This document shows, piece by piece, positions 17,464 to 26,622 of a stretch of DNA of 64,000 nt (position 1 is the first letter of the stretch; each line of letters begins with the position of its first letter). Below the pieces are notes generated by a model. That model was not told the origin of the DNA and did no database searches. It saw nothing but the letters and a program-made list of their open reading frames with translations. Position numbers and translations under genes: made by a program. The DNA is from Algibacter sp045066735 (GTDB lineage: Bacteria; Bacteroidota; Bacteroidia; Flavobacteriales; Flavobacteriaceae), in assembly GCF_045066735.1 (NCBI RefSeq), contig NZ_JBISHH010000023.1, positions 124,001 through 188,000 of the forward strand, in the 5' to 3' direction.

Positions 17464-18377
17464 AACGATTTACTCGTATCGACTTGCTCAAAAACAGAAA
17501 TAATAGTTTTTACCGCATTGATATAAAACTCTGGGTGAATATTTTCGAAATCATCAGTTGGTTCGTGATAGTCTTTATGATCGTCTACTCCAAAATACAA
17601 AAATGGAATATCCTTTTTATGAAAATTACCATGATCTGATGAATAGGTCCAATTTGCCATGCCATCATAACCGTCATGTCCTGCAACAAGGTTAAAGCCC
17701 TCTATTCTTTTAGTTGTTGATACAATGCTTTTTAAAGTTTCATTATAAGCTGTACCAACGGCAAATAACTCTTTTTTATCACTCCGGCTTATCATATCCA
17801 TATTTAAATTGCAACCTATACTCGTATGCAACAAAACACCGCTCTGCACAAAATATTTAGAACCTTGTAAACCCAATTCCTCACCATCGAAAGCTGCTAA
17901 AACAACAGAATGCTTTGGCGGATTTTTCTGAAAATACTCTGCAAAGCTAAACAAAGCGCTGAGTCCAGAAGCGTTATCATCGGCACCATTATAAATCTTA
18001 CCCATTTTTATACCTTCATGATCGTAATGCGCGCTGATTACAATATATTTTTTGGGTGATTCACTTCCTTTTATCATCCCTAAAACATTAACAGCACTAA
18101 AGTTTTGTCGTTTTTTATAAAAAGTAAACTCTTGCTCGTAGTTTTTTGCAAAGGGTAAAACTTCTAAGGCATGGAATTGATTTATAATATATTTTCTAGC
18201 TTTTTCTGCACCTTGGGTTCCTGTCCGTCTGCCTTCAAAAGCATCAGATGATAAAGACTTTAAATGTTTCAATAAATCGGCTTCGTTAAATAACGAAGCA
18301 CTTTCTTTAGTTTGACTACTTCCTTCAAAAGAAAATAATGCACAATGAAGGGTAATTAAAAATAGGTATTTAAGCAT
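17460..18377 (-). CDS. Secreted M28 family zinc peptidase
   Basis: A 305-residue aminopeptidase-like enzyme with an N-terminal signal peptide (about residues 1-21, ending SSQ). Metal ligands of the M28 family are visible: ISAHYDHEG (first His/Asp), YNGADDNASG (bridging Asp), FDGEELGLQGS (catalytic Glu and ligand Glu), MDMISR (Asp) and a late His in DDHKDYHEPTDDFENI. It should cleave N-terminal residues from peptides in the periplasm or outside the cell. It overlaps the convergent outer-membrane protein gene tail to tail by 4 nt. It is probably a single-gene unit, about 180 bp beyond the nrdBA terminator. Confidence 0.92.
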   Translation of the reverse strand: MLKYLFLITLHCALFSFEGSSQTKESASLFNEADLLKHLKSLSSDAFEGRRTGTQGAEKARKYIINQFHALEVLPFAKNYEQEFTFYKKRQNFSAVNVLGMIKGSESPKKYIVISAHYDHEGIKMGKIYNGADDNASGLSALFSFAEYFQKNPPKHSVVLAAFDGEELGLQGSKYFVQSGVLLHTSIGCNLNMDMISRSDKKELFAVGTAYNETLKSIVSTTKRIEGFNLVAGHDGYDGMANWTYSSDHGNFHKKDIPFLYFGVDDHKDYHEPTDDFENIHPEFYINAVKTIISVFEQVDTSKSF

Positions 18378-18469
18378 ATCTGGGGTTAAAAACCTATTCT
18401 TCTTATTAAAAACAGATTTAATGGCGAATTAAATATACGTAAATTTTTAAACACAAGATTTTGAACAAA

Positions 18470-18497
18470 AAAAAACATCTCCGAAGAGATGCTTTTT
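18470..18497 (-). terminator. Intrinsic terminator after nrdA
   Basis: On the minus strand GCATCTC, a TTCG tetraloop and GAGATG form a tight hairpin (18476-18492), followed by T-rich sequence; it lies about 60 nt beyond the nrdA stop. Confidence 0.85.
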
Positions 18498-18553
18498 TAT
18501 TAACACTTACCTACTACTGTAGGATTTACTTAACACTATATTTTTAGTGAATT

Positions 18554-20347
18554 TTAACCTTCACAACTTTTACATTCTTTCTTTTGCTTAAATTTTTGTG
18601 CGGCATTCATACTGTGTTGGTAGTATAAAGACTTAACACCTAATTGCCAAGCAGTAACATATATTTTATTAATCTCTTTTACAGGCATATCTGGATGCAC
18701 CATAATGTTTAAAGATTGTGCCTGATCGATATGGTTTTGTCTGTTAGCAGCCTGATAAATAATAGTCATCTGGTCGATTTCAGAATAGGTTTTAAACACA
18801 TCTTTTTCATGATCGGTAAGTTCTTCTAAATGTTGAACAGAACCATCGTTATCACGAATAGATTTCCAAATTTCGCTAGTATTAATTCCTTTTTCTTTTA
18901 AAAGATCTAATAAAAACGGATTCTTTATAGTTGTTTTAATCTTAGCAATATCTTTTACGTAACTGTTAGACCAAATTGGCTCGATACCTTGAGAAACTTG
19001 TCCTAAAATAAATGCTGAAGATGTTGTTGGCGCAACAGCATTAAGGGTTGTGTTACGTCTACCATAACCTTTTAACACTTCTGGCTCACCAAATAAAACT
19101 GCTAACTCTTTAGATGCTTTAACCGATTTTTCTTTAATAGTTTTAAAGATTTCGCTGTTTAAATCGAAAGCTTCTTGACTATCAAAACCTACCATTTTAG
19201 ATTGTAATAATGAATGCCATCCTAAGGCTCCCATTCCTAAAGCTCTGTTTTCTTTTGCGAATGTATAAGCTTTTTCCATAAACATGAATGTTTGCCTATC
19301 ATCTCTATTATCAGAATCTCTATAAACTTCTAATTTTGTAATAAACTCTTCTAATACTGCATCTAAAAAGTACACCATAGTTTCTACAGCATCGGTATCT
19401 TTCCACTTATCGTAATGTAATAAGTTTATAGAAGATAGTACACACACAAAAGACCAACGATCGTTTGTAGGTAGCATAATTTCCGAACATAAGTTACTTG
19501 CGTAAATCTCATGGTCTTTATCTTTATAAACATCTGGAGCGTTATTGTTTGCATTATCTCTAAAGAAGATATACGGATATCCTATTTCTCCTCTACGTTG
19601 TAATACTTTTGCCCAAATGGCTCTTTTATCGCTATCACCGTCAATCATTTCTTGCATCCATTCGTTACTTACAGTAACCCCATGCGTTAATTCTTGAATT
19701 GGATTTCCTTCTGTTCCTATTTCTAAAAACTCGTGAATATCTTGGTGTTCTATTGGTAAATACGGTGAGAAACGACCACGACGTACAGAGCCTTGACTTA
19801 CAACATCTACCATTTTTTCGAAAAGTTGCATGATGTGAACTGCACCAGAAGACTCTCCGTTATTTTTTACAGGCGCACCTCTATGGCGCAATTTCCCGAA
19901 ATAACCTGATGTACCACCACCAAGTTTAGACATCATTCCAACTTCCGATTGGGTATATAAAATATCTCCCATATCATCAGAAATGTGTGAACCAAAACAA
20001 CTAATTGGTAAGCCACGACGCTTGCCAAAGTTAGACCATACTGGTGAAGCCAAAGAGTAATACCCTTCTGCCATGTAGCCATAAAATTTATCGGCAAAAC
20101 CATCTATTTTTAAAATAGTTTCAGCACGTTCGGCTATTTCTCTAATTCTTACCTCAGGTGTTGTATCACCTGTTAAATATCCAGAAGCCAAAAATTGACG
20201 ACTATTTTCGGTTAACCATTTTATTTCTGGCTGTTTTCCAATTTCTTTTCTAGCTTCTTTTCTTGCTCTTTTTAAATCATCGTAGTTAGATGATTTGGTG
20301 TTTTCATTTAAACTCGTGTCGGTTTGGTTTTTTGTCTGATTGTTCAT
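18554..20347 (-). CDS. nrdA: Class I ribonucleotide reductase, catalytic subunit (no ATP-cone)
   Basis: The 597-residue large subunit reduces ribonucleoside diphosphates to deoxyribonucleotides. It is shorter than E. coli NrdA (761) because the N-terminal ATP-cone is absent: the catalytic domain starts right after a charged tail of about 40 residues. Active-site features are present: PISCFGSHI (first redox Cys), ASNLCSEIMLP (Asn, radical Cys and Glu), SFVCVLSSINLL (second redox Cys), LYYQHS (radical-transfer Tyr pair) and the C-terminal CKSC. Overall activity control must therefore come from elsewhere, and the partner subunit carries the cone. It lies 3 nt downstream of nrdB. Confidence 0.95.
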   Translation of the reverse strand: MNNQTKNQTDTSLNENTKSSNYDDLKRARKEARKEIGKQPEIKWLTENSRQFLASGYLTGDTTPEVRIREIAERAETILKIDGFADKFYGYMAEGYYSLASPVWSNFGKRRGLPISCFGSHISDDMGDILYTQSEVGMMSKLGGGTSGYFGKLRHRGAPVKNNGESSGAVHIMQLFEKMVDVVSQGSVRRGRFSPYLPIEHQDIHEFLEIGTEGNPIQELTHGVTVSNEWMQEMIDGDSDKRAIWAKVLQRRGEIGYPYIFFRDNANNNAPDVYKDKDHEIYASNLCSEIMLPTNDRWSFVCVLSSINLLHYDKWKDTDAVETMVYFLDAVLEEFITKLEVYRDSDNRDDRQTFMFMEKAYTFAKENRALGMGALGWHSLLQSKMVGFDSQEAFDLNSEIFKTIKEKSVKASKELAVLFGEPEVLKGYGRRNTTLNAVAPTTSSAFILGQVSQGIEPIWSNSYVKDIAKIKTTIKNPFLLDLLKEKGINTSEIWKSIRDNDGSVQHLEELTDHEKDVFKTYSEIDQMTIIYQAANRQNHIDQAQSLNIMVHPDMPVKEINKIYVTAWQLGVKSLYYQHSMNAAQKFKQKKECKSCEG

Positions 20348-20350
20348 TTT

Positions 20351-21625
20351 TTAAAATAGGTCGTCGCTAGTTATACTTTTTGTTCTTTTACTGTAGTTTA
20401 TGGAGCGTTTCACGAAGAAATCACCGTGTTTTGTACCGATTATTTCATCGTCAAACCATTCGGTTTTTTGCACTAAATCTTCATTAACTTCAAATACTTT
20501 TTCAATACCAATACTTTCTAAAGAGTTGTTGAAACGGTTTTTAATAAACTCATTTACCACATTTTTTGGCAAGAAATCTAATTCACCATCTTCGAAAATC
20601 CAGTCTACAATATCACTTTCAGATTCGAAAGCTTCAATACATAACTTTTTAATTAAGTCTGCATGCTCGTCGTCAAACCACGTTGGGTTCTCTTCTTTTA
20701 TAATTTTAATAATATCGATACCGAAATCACCATGAATTTGCTCTTCCTTAGAAGTTGCCTCAACCACATTAGAAACACCTTTAAGCATATTTTTATGCTT
20801 ATTAAATGCCATTATGATTAAAAACTGAGAAAATAAAGACACGTGTTCGATAAATAAAGAAAATAACAAAATAGATTCTGCGTAATCTTTATTATTTTCA
20901 CTTTTTGCGTTTTTTAAGGCGGTTTCTAAATAATGAACCCGTCTCATTATTACTGGTTTCTTTTTTAAGTTTTTAAACTCGTTATTAAGACCTAATATTT
21001 CTAATAAATGAGAATATGCATCGTGGTGGCGCACTTCACTTTCTGCAAAGGTTGCTCCTACCGATCCAATTTCTGGTTTTGGCATTTTATTATAAATATC
21101 TCCCCAGAAACTTTTTACCGCTACCTCAATTTGAGAAATAGCCAACATCGTATTCTTTATAGCATTTTGCTCAATAGGAGTTAGTCTTGTTTTAAAATCT
21201 TGTATATCGCTAGTGAAATTGAATTCCGAATGAATCCAGTATGAGTGACGGATAGCATCTACATAATCATTAAGTGCAGGATATTCGTAAGGTTTTAAGT
21301 TAATACGTTTTTCGAAAATATTTGTTTTTCTACCTCTAGCTTGTTCGTTTCTATATAATATGTAAGCTTTTGCTACATCGTGGAAAGAACTCTCCATTAA
21401 TTTATCTTCAACAAGATCCTGAACTTGCTCTACGTTTGGCAAGTAATTAATATCTTTTGATTTTCTCTCTAATAATGTTTGTAAAACTTTTACCGCAACC
21501 GTTTCTGCATCTTGTTTATTACCGTTACCAACCGAAAGCATCGCTTTTTCAACAGCACTAGAAATTTTACTCAAAACAAAAGGGCTTGTTTCGTAATCTC
21601 TTTTTATAATTTGTGTAATCTCCAT
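20351..21625 (-). CDS. nrdB: Class I ribonucleotide reductase, radical-generating subunit with N-terminal ATP-cone
   Basis: A 424-residue small subunit. Residues about 3-95 form an ATP-cone (ITQIIKRDYETSPFVLSKIS, then the VEQVQDLVEDKLM and VAKAYILYRNEQAR ends), the allosteric switch normally found on NrdA. The ferritin-like domain follows with metal ligands in ESEVRHHDAY (Glu, His and the radical-site Tyr) and later EATSKEEQIHGDFG (Glu and His). This domain arrangement was described in Leeuwenhoekiella blandensis, where dATP drives NrdB into inactive tetramers. The gene is first in the operon, immediately before the cone-less nrdA, which fits the transfer of the switch between subunits. Confidence 0.95.
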   Translation of the reverse strand: MEITQIIKRDYETSPFVLSKISSAVEKAMLSVGNGNKQDAETVAVKVLQTLLERKSKDINYLPNVEQVQDLVEDKLMESSFHDVAKAYILYRNEQARGRKTNIFEKRINLKPYEYPALNDYVDAIRHSYWIHSEFNFTSDIQDFKTRLTPIEQNAIKNTMLAISQIEVAVKSFWGDIYNKMPKPEIGSVGATFAESEVRHHDAYSHLLEILGLNNEFKNLKKKPVIMRRVHYLETALKNAKSENNKDYAESILLFSLFIEHVSLFSQFLIIMAFNKHKNMLKGVSNVVEATSKEEQIHGDFGIDIIKIIKEENPTWFDDEHADLIKKLCIEAFESESDIVDWIFEDGELDFLPKNVVNEFIKNRFNNSLESIGIEKVFEVNEDLVQKTEWFDDEIIGTKHGDFFVKRSINYSKRTKSITSDDLF

Positions 21626-22243
21626 AATTATGTTTTGTTAATAGCTAGACAGTTATTTAGAATCATGTTGTTAGTGCAAAATTCTATTACTTAATCTGTA
21701 AAATTGTGTTATATTTTTCTTTAAGAGAAATAAAAAGAGGCCTGTTTTGCATCGCTTTTCTAAATAAAATTGAATAGAAAAGTTATGCCTTTTTTGCCGA
21801 TAACAAAGATTGACAATTGTTGCTGAAAATGAAAGGGTATTTTATAAACATTGTCAACAAGTTTTTAACAATTATGCAATCTCGCAAAAAAGGGCTACTT
21901 ATTTTATGAGATTCTTACTTTATTGAATATCAAATTATTATAAATCAAAAAAATCAAACTTTAACCCAAAATTTCACTACACCAATTCACCTTAAACCCC
22001 CTTATTTTACACTTGTTGATACCATATCACCAAGCTCAATTTTAGGTCTAATTTTCACAAATAACTGAAACATAAATTTTACAAAACAGAACCTATTATT
22101 TTTTAAAAATCAAAATATTCAACCTTCTTTTTTTATTTTTTTTCTGAAAAATATTTTGAAAAATTTATTTTTAGTTCACAAAAAAAATGAAGCCTTTAGA
22201 GCTTCATTTTTTTATATCCAATTCTGGTATTTTAAAAATCTTT
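21626..22243. other. Long AT-rich intergenic region upstream of nrdB
   Basis: The 618 bp hold the nrdBA control region and the terminator of the DUF3109 gene. Two inverted repeats are visible: CTTTTCTA (21755-21762) with TAGAAAAG (21775-21782), and TTGACAAT (21810-21817) with ATTGTCAA (21850-21857). Neither matches the NrdR box I know. A near-consensus -7 (GAATTTTG on the minus strand) lies about 55 nt before nrdB. I found no convincing small gene, tRNA or repeat element. Confidence 0.5.
22184..22210 (-). terminator. Intrinsic terminator after the DUF3109 gene
   Basis: AAAATGAAGC (22184-22193) pairs with GCTTCATTTT (22201-22210) around a 7 nt loop; on the minus strand it is followed by T-rich sequence. 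Confidence 0.75.
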
Positions 22244-22807
22244 TTACATTGTCTCCCCTACTTTTTCTAATTCAGCATACCAATCTTCACCAAATTTTCT
22301 AATTAAAGCTTCTTTTACAAATTTATAAACAGGCACACCTAATTCCTCACCAAGCGTACAAGCATCATCACAAATTTGCCATTTATGATAATTAACAGCA
22401 GAAAACTCAGAATAATCCTGAATCCTTACCGGATACAAATGGCAAGATACTGGTTTTTTCCAATCGACCTCGCCTTGATTGTAAGCTTCTTCAATAGCAC
22501 AAAGCGCCACATTTTTTTCATCAAAAATAACATATGCACAATCGGCACCATTAATAAGAGGTGTTTCAAACTCTCCATCTTCCGTGGTTGTATAAGTACC
22601 CTGAGCTTCTATAGCATCAATACCTTCCTGACGCAAAAAGGGTTTCACTTTAGGATAAATAGCTTCCATGATTTTGAGTTCGTCTTCTTCCAAAGGAGCT
22701 CCAGCATCGCCATCGATACAACAAGCACCTTTACATGCCGAAAGGTTACATAAAAAATCTTTTTTAATTATATCCTCAGAAATAATGGTCTTACCTAATT
22801 GAAACAT
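22244..22807 (-). CDS. DUF3109 family cysteine-rich protein
   Basis: A 187-residue cytoplasmic protein of unknown function. Eight or more cysteines are placed as in DUF3109 and YkgJ-like proteins: FLCNLSACKGACCIDGD (residues 18-34), then ADCAY, ALCAIEEA, SCHLYPVRI and QICDDACTLG. The clustering suggests binding of zinc or an iron-sulfur cluster, but no reaction is known. It has a good promoter 23 nt upstream of its ATG and its own terminator, and is divergent from marC. Confidence 0.88.
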   Translation of the reverse strand: MFQLGKTIISEDIIKKDFLCNLSACKGACCIDGDAGAPLEEDELKIMEAIYPKVKPFLRQEGIDAIEAQGTYTTTEDGEFETPLINGADCAYVIFDEKNVALCAIEEAYNQGEVDWKKPVSCHLYPVRIQDYSEFSAVNYHKWQICDDACTLGEELGVPVYKFVKEALIRKFGEDWYAELEKVGETM

Positions 22808-22830
22808 ATTATATTTTACATTATAAAGTG

Positions 22831-22838
22831 CAAAAATA
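22831..22838 (-). promoter_or_regulatory. Promoter -7 element of the DUF3109 gene
   Basis: On the minus strand TATTTTTG (TAnnTTTG) ends 23 nt before the ATG. Confidence 0.55.
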
Positions 22839-22874
22839 GTTAATCTTAAATTGAAATTAATTAATTTAATAATC

Positions 22875-22882
22875 TACTTTTG
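22875..22882 (+). promoter_or_regulatory. Promoter -7 element of the marC operon
   Basis: TACTTTTG matches TAnnTTTG. It gives an 80 nt leader that contains a short TGAGA/TCTCA hairpin. Confidence 0.45.
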
Positions 22883-22968
22883 CCGAAAAATTGAGATTTC
22901 TCAGTTTATACAGATTTTACTAAGAAAAACGTAAACAATATTACGATTTACTAAATTTTAAAAAAGAC

Positions 22969-23556
22969 ATGCAATTTAATTTTAAAGAAATATTCACAGC
23001 CTTTATGGTATTATTCGCAGTAATCGATATTATAGGTAATATCCCTATTGTTATTGACTTACGTAAAAAAGTAGGCCATATACAAAGTGAAAAAGCCTCA
23101 ATAATTGCTGGGGTTATTCTAATTGTTTTTCTGTTTTTAGGAAAAAGTATTTTAAATCTTATTGGGATTGATGTAAACTCGTTTGCCGTAGCTGGTGCTT
23201 TCATTCTGTTTTTCATTGCTTTAGAAATGATACTTGGCATTACACTTTACAAACAAGAGGAAGAAGCCTCGATGACAACAGCTGTGTTTCCATTAGCATT
23301 TCCGCTTATTGCCGGACCAGGTAGTTTAACCACTTTATTATCTTTAAGAGCAGAATTTAGAACTGAAAACATTATTGTTGCTGTTTTAATGAATGTTATT
23401 ATTATTTTTATAGTTTTAAAAACATCTGCTAAAATAGAAAGTATAATAGGCCAAAACGGCATTAATATTATACGTAAAATATTTGGTGTTATTTTACTAG
23501 CGATTGCTGTAAAACTATTTGCGCACAATATTAAAGCTCTATTTGAAGTGATATAA
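22969..23556 (+). CDS. MarC family integral membrane protein
   Basis: A 195-residue inner-membrane protein with six predicted membrane segments. MarC signatures are VIDIIGNIPIVIDL (about residues 18-31), AFILFFIALEMILGI and AFPLIAGPGSLTTLLSL (about residues 105-121), which contains the conserved GPG. The family (MarC/YchE/YhgN) has no established substrate; the old link to multiple antibiotic resistance was not upheld. It heads a three-gene unit with a small membrane protein and a short flavoprotein (gaps of 12 and 1 nt). Confidence 0.92.
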   Translation: MQFNFKEIFTAFMVLFAVIDIIGNIPIVIDLRKKVGHIQSEKASIIAGVILIVFLFLGKSILNLIGIDVNSFAVAGAFILFFIALEMILGITLYKQEEEASMTTAVFPLAFPLIAGPGSLTTLLSLRAEFRTENIIVAVLMNVIIIFIVLKTSAKIESIIGQNGINIIRKIFGVILLAIAVKLFAHNIKALFEVI

Positions 23557-23568
23557 ACATTATATAGT

Positions 23569-23772
23569 ATGAAAATTTTATCTGTAGTTTTAAGTATTAT
23601 CGCATTAGGACTTATTATTTTTAATTTTACTCAAATAAATTTCAACAATCCTTTTAAAGGCCAAAGTATGATTGCCATTATTACTATAGTAGCATCACTT
23701 TGCGCAATATTATTGATGTTAATTTTAGGAGTCTCGAAAAAAATTGAGCAAAAAGTAAAAAACCATAAATAA
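23569..23772 (+). CDS. Small two-helix membrane protein
   Basis: A 67-residue protein with two hydrophobic helices (about residues 3-22 and 32-56) and a basic, soluble tail ending KVKNHK. The loop between the helices contains NFNNPFKGQSM-like polar residues. I do not recognise the family beyond a general resemblance to small flavobacterial membrane proteins. It starts 12 nt after marC and ends 1 nt before the flavoprotein gene, so it is translated as part of this operon and may be an accessory of one of its neighbours. Confidence 0.7.
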   Translation: MKILSVVLSIIALGLIIFNFTQINFNNPFKGQSMIAIITIVASLCAILLMLILGVSKKIEQKVKNHK

Positions 23773-23773
23773 C

Positions 23774-24379
23774 ATGTACGATGCTTTAATAGTTGGTGGT
23801 GGCGCAGCAGGCCTATCTTGCGCATTAGTTTTGGGTTCTGCCCAAAACAAAGCCTTTGCACAGAATAAAAAGATTGCAATTATTACACACCAAAAAACAT
23901 CTCATCTACAAACTGCTCTATTCAACAATGTTTTAGGTTTAGCTCCGGAAACCACTGGCGAATCTATTTTAGAACAAGGCAAAACACAACTCGCTTCACT
24001 ATACCCGCATGTTGAGCAAATAGACCTTGAAAAGGTTTTAGAAATTGAGAAACAAAACGAAGCATTTAAAATTTTAACAAATAAAACTACCTACAATACT
24101 AAAATAGTAGTTATTGCAGTAGGTTACACTAATTTATTAAATATAAAAGGCTTAGAAACTTTTATAGAACCGCACCCGAGAGCAGCTATCGAAAAAGACC
24201 GTATTTGGCTTAAAAACACAGACCATTTAATTGAAGAAAATCTTTATGTAGCGGGTACTTTAGCAGGATGGCGCAGTCAGTTTGCTATAGCTTCTGGAAG
24301 TGGCGCACATGTAGCTACCGATATTTTAACACTTTGGAATGGCGGTAAACACGTAAAAGTGCATGATAAAAAAATATAG
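23774..24379 (+). CDS. Short FAD-dependent oxidoreductase (thioredoxin reductase-like, NADPH domain missing)
   Basis: A 201-residue flavoprotein. The FAD Rossmann motif VGGGAAGLSCAL is at residues 7-18, and the second FAD segment ENLYVAGTLAGW with QFAIASGSGAHVATDIL is at the C-terminus. Thioredoxin reductase is about 310 residues; here the central NADPH-binding domain and the CxxC redox pair are both absent, so the two FAD halves are joined directly. It may work with a separate electron donor or bind a different substrate. The usual AGD motif reads AGT. It is the last gene of the marC unit and ends at a terminator. Confidence 0.8.
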   Translation: MYDALIVGGGAAGLSCALVLGSAQNKAFAQNKKIAIITHQKTSHLQTALFNNVLGLAPETTGESILEQGKTQLASLYPHVEQIDLEKVLEIEKQNEAFKILTNKTTYNTKIVVIAVGYTNLLNIKGLETFIEPHPRAAIEKDRIWLKNTDHLIEENLYVAGTLAGWRSQFAIASGSGAHVATDILTLWNGGKHVKVHDKKI

Positions 24380-24400
24380 CAGCATTACTGTTGTAAAATA

Positions 24401-24431
24401 AAAAAGCTCTGATAAATTATCAGAGCTTTTT
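24401..24431. terminator. Bidirectional terminator between the flavoprotein gene and pckA
   Basis: AAAAAGCTCTGATAA (24401-24415) pairs with TTATCAGAGCTTTTT (24417-24431); the innermost pairs must open to form the loop. A and T flanks serve both strands. Confidence 0.85.
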
Positions 24432-24446
24432 TTATGCTATTTTATT

Positions 24447-26063
24447 TTAAAACGCGTAACGCTGTGGTCCGCCTCGTCTAATTTCTTCACTACAATGTGC
24501 TTCAAACTTTTTGAAGTTTTCACGAAACGCATTGGTCAGTTTAAAAGCTGTTTTATAATATGCTTCATCGTCATTCCAAGTTGCTCTCGGACTTAAAACC
24601 TTAGTTGGTACTCCAGGACACTCTCTTGGTTGTGCCACACCAAATACCGAGTGAATATGGTATTTATCGTAAGAATACAGTCCTAAATCTCCATTTAAAA
24701 CTGCATTAATCATAGCACGTGTATATTTAAGTTTCATGCGAGTTCCAATACCGTAAGGACCACCAGTCCAACCTGTATTAACTAACCAAACATTTACATT
24801 AGCATCAATCATTTTTTTACTTAACATTTCGGCATATTTCGAAGGATGCAAAGGCATAAATGGCGCTCCAAAACAAGCAGAAAATGATGGTGTGGGCTCT
24901 ACAACTCCCGCTTCTGTTCCGGCAACTTTAGCAGTATATCCAGAAATAAAGTGATAAGCCGCCTGGCTTGGTGTAAGCTTAGAAATTGGAGGCAAAACTC
25001 CAAAAGCATCAGCCGTTAAAAAGAAAATATTTTTCGGGTTCTTTCCTATAGATGGTTTTCTAATATTTTCAATGTGATCTATTGGGTAACTTACTCGCGT
25101 ATTTTGAGTTATCGATGTATCAGCAAAGTTAACGTGTCCGTTTTCATCTAAAATAACATTTTCTAAAATCGCTCCTTTTTTAATAGCAGCGAAAATCTCA
25201 GGCTCATGATCCTTATCTAAATTGATAACTTTAGCATAACAACCACCTTCAAAATTGAAAACCGAGTTTTCTTCGGTCCAACCATGCTCATCATCTCCAA
25301 TTAAACTTCTATTTGGGTCGGTAGAAAGTGTTGTTTTTCCGGTTCCAGAAAGCCCAAAGAAAATAGCGGTATCTCCATCTCTACCAACATTGGCACTACA
25401 GTGCATTGGTAACGTATTTTTAAATACAGGTAAAATGAAGTTTAATGCAGAAAATATACCTTTTTTAATTTCTCCTGTATATCCCGTACCTCCAATTAAT
25501 GCAATCTTTTTAGAGAAATTTAATATTGCAAAATTATGTTGCCTTGTTCCATCCTCATCTGCAACTGCCATAAATCCCGGTGCATTTACAATAGTCCATT
25601 CTGGAGTAAAGTTTTCTAATTCCGCTTCAGTTGGACGTAAAAACATATTATATGCAAACTGATTGCTCCACGAAAACTCATTAATAATTCTAATATTTAA
25701 CTTATAATTTTCATCTGCGCAAGCATAACTATCACGAACAAAAACTTCCTTACCAGAAAGATAAACAACAACCTTATCATATAATTTATCAAATTTATCC
25801 GCATCGAACGGAATATTGACATCACCCCACCAAATTTTATCCTTTGTAATATCATCTTTAACAATAAATCGATCTTTTGGAGATCGTCCAGTAAATTCTC
25901 CTGTATTTACTGCTAAAGCTCCCGATGAAGCTTCTACAGCTTGCCCTTTTTTTATAGCAATATGGTGCAGTTCTTCTGGTGATAATTGATAATGAACTTT
26001 GGCATTTTTTATACCATAAGTTTCTAACTCAAACGTTTTCGTAAATTGTGCGTAATTACTCAT
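24447..26063 (-). CDS. pckA: Phosphoenolpyruvate carboxykinase (ATP)
   Basis: A 538-residue cytoplasmic enzyme that converts oxaloacetate and ATP to PEP, the first step of gluconeogenesis. Visible motifs are the substrate-binding GEFTGRSPKDRFIV (about residues 53-66), the kinase-1a P-loop FFGLSGTGKTTLS (about residues 230-242), the metal-binding IGDDEHGW and the ATP-site TPSFSACFGAPFM with GWTGGPYGIGTRM. Length and motifs are those of the bacterial ATP-dependent type rather than the GTP type. It is a single-gene unit, convergent with the marC operon across a shared terminator. Confidence 0.97.
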   Translation of the reverse strand: MSNYAQFTKTFELETYGIKNAKVHYQLSPEELHHIAIKKGQAVEASSGALAVNTGEFTGRSPKDRFIVKDDITKDKIWWGDVNIPFDADKFDKLYDKVVVYLSGKEVFVRDSYACADENYKLNIRIINEFSWSNQFAYNMFLRPTEAELENFTPEWTIVNAPGFMAVADEDGTRQHNFAILNFSKKIALIGGTGYTGEIKKGIFSALNFILPVFKNTLPMHCSANVGRDGDTAIFFGLSGTGKTTLSTDPNRSLIGDDEHGWTEENSVFNFEGGCYAKVINLDKDHEPEIFAAIKKGAILENVILDENGHVNFADTSITQNTRVSYPIDHIENIRKPSIGKNPKNIFFLTADAFGVLPPISKLTPSQAAYHFISGYTAKVAGTEAGVVEPTPSFSACFGAPFMPLHPSKYAEMLSKKMIDANVNVWLVNTGWTGGPYGIGTRMKLKYTRAMINAVLNGDLGLYSYDKYHIHSVFGVAQPRECPGVPTKVLSPRATWNDDEAYYKTAFKLTNAFRENFKKFEAHCSEEIRRGGPQRYAF

Positions 26064-26136
26064 ATTTCGATGTTAAATTAATTATCCTGTAAATTTAAAA
26101 CAAATAAATCGAATTTTCTTTAAATTAAATTCAAAA

Positions 26137-26523
26137 TTAGTTTTGTTTTTTTAAGAAATCAATAAACACAAGCACCCAAGCCACTATTAAAAGTAGTCCG
26201 CCAACAGGTGTAATTACACCAATGGTTTTAAAATCGAAACCAGTTAACACATTGGTTGACAAACCATAGATAGACCCCGAAAAGAAGAGCAGCCCAACCA
26301 CTACTAAATAGAATATTTTAGCTTTAGATTTTACAGAAATATAAGTTGTGCTTCCAACAAATAAAAGAAACAAAGCATGATACATTTGGTAACGCACACC
26401 CGTTTCAAAAGTTTGTACAGATTCTGGAGAAATTAAAGCCTTTAAACCATGCGCCCCAAAAGCCCCTAAAATAATACTTGTAACACCTAAAATAGCAGCT
26501 GTTAATAAAATAGTTCTGTTCAT
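26137..26523 (-). CDS. DUF423 family membrane protein
   Basis: A 128-residue inner-membrane protein with four hydrophobic helices. The family signatures LGAFGAHGLK (about residues 20-29) and FETGVRYQMYHALFLL (about residues 39-54) are clear, as is the late GVITPVGGLLLI segment. No function is established for DUF423 (E. coli YgdD). It lies 74 bp upstream of pckA on the same strand and is divergent from the saccharopine-dehydrogenase-like gene. Confidence 0.9.
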   Translation of the reverse strand: MNRTILLTAAILGVTSIILGAFGAHGLKALISPESVQTFETGVRYQMYHALFLLFVGSTTYISVKSKAKIFYLVVVGLLFFSGSIYGLSTNVLTGFDFKTIGVITPVGGLLLIVAWVLVFIDFLKKQN

Positions 26524-26622
26524 ATCCTTAAAAATCTTTTAAATATTCATTAAATTAGTAAAGTCGAAACCACCTTTTACCTACAATCGACTACCAAACA
26601 AAACTACTCAACTAAACTCAAA

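Noticed and set aside
21626..22243. Origin of replication or NrdR box in the long gap upstream of nrdB
   Set aside because: No cluster of DnaA boxes and no NrdR-type palindrome was found; only two unassigned inverted repeats are present.
22941..23528. Two minus-strand frames opposite marC
   Set aside because: Their hydrophobic, Ile/Thr-rich products mirror the membrane helices of MarC on the other strand.
25255..25662. 135-codon plus-strand frame within pckA
   Set aside because: Antisense to the conserved P-loop region of pckA; composition is that of a mirrored coding frame.
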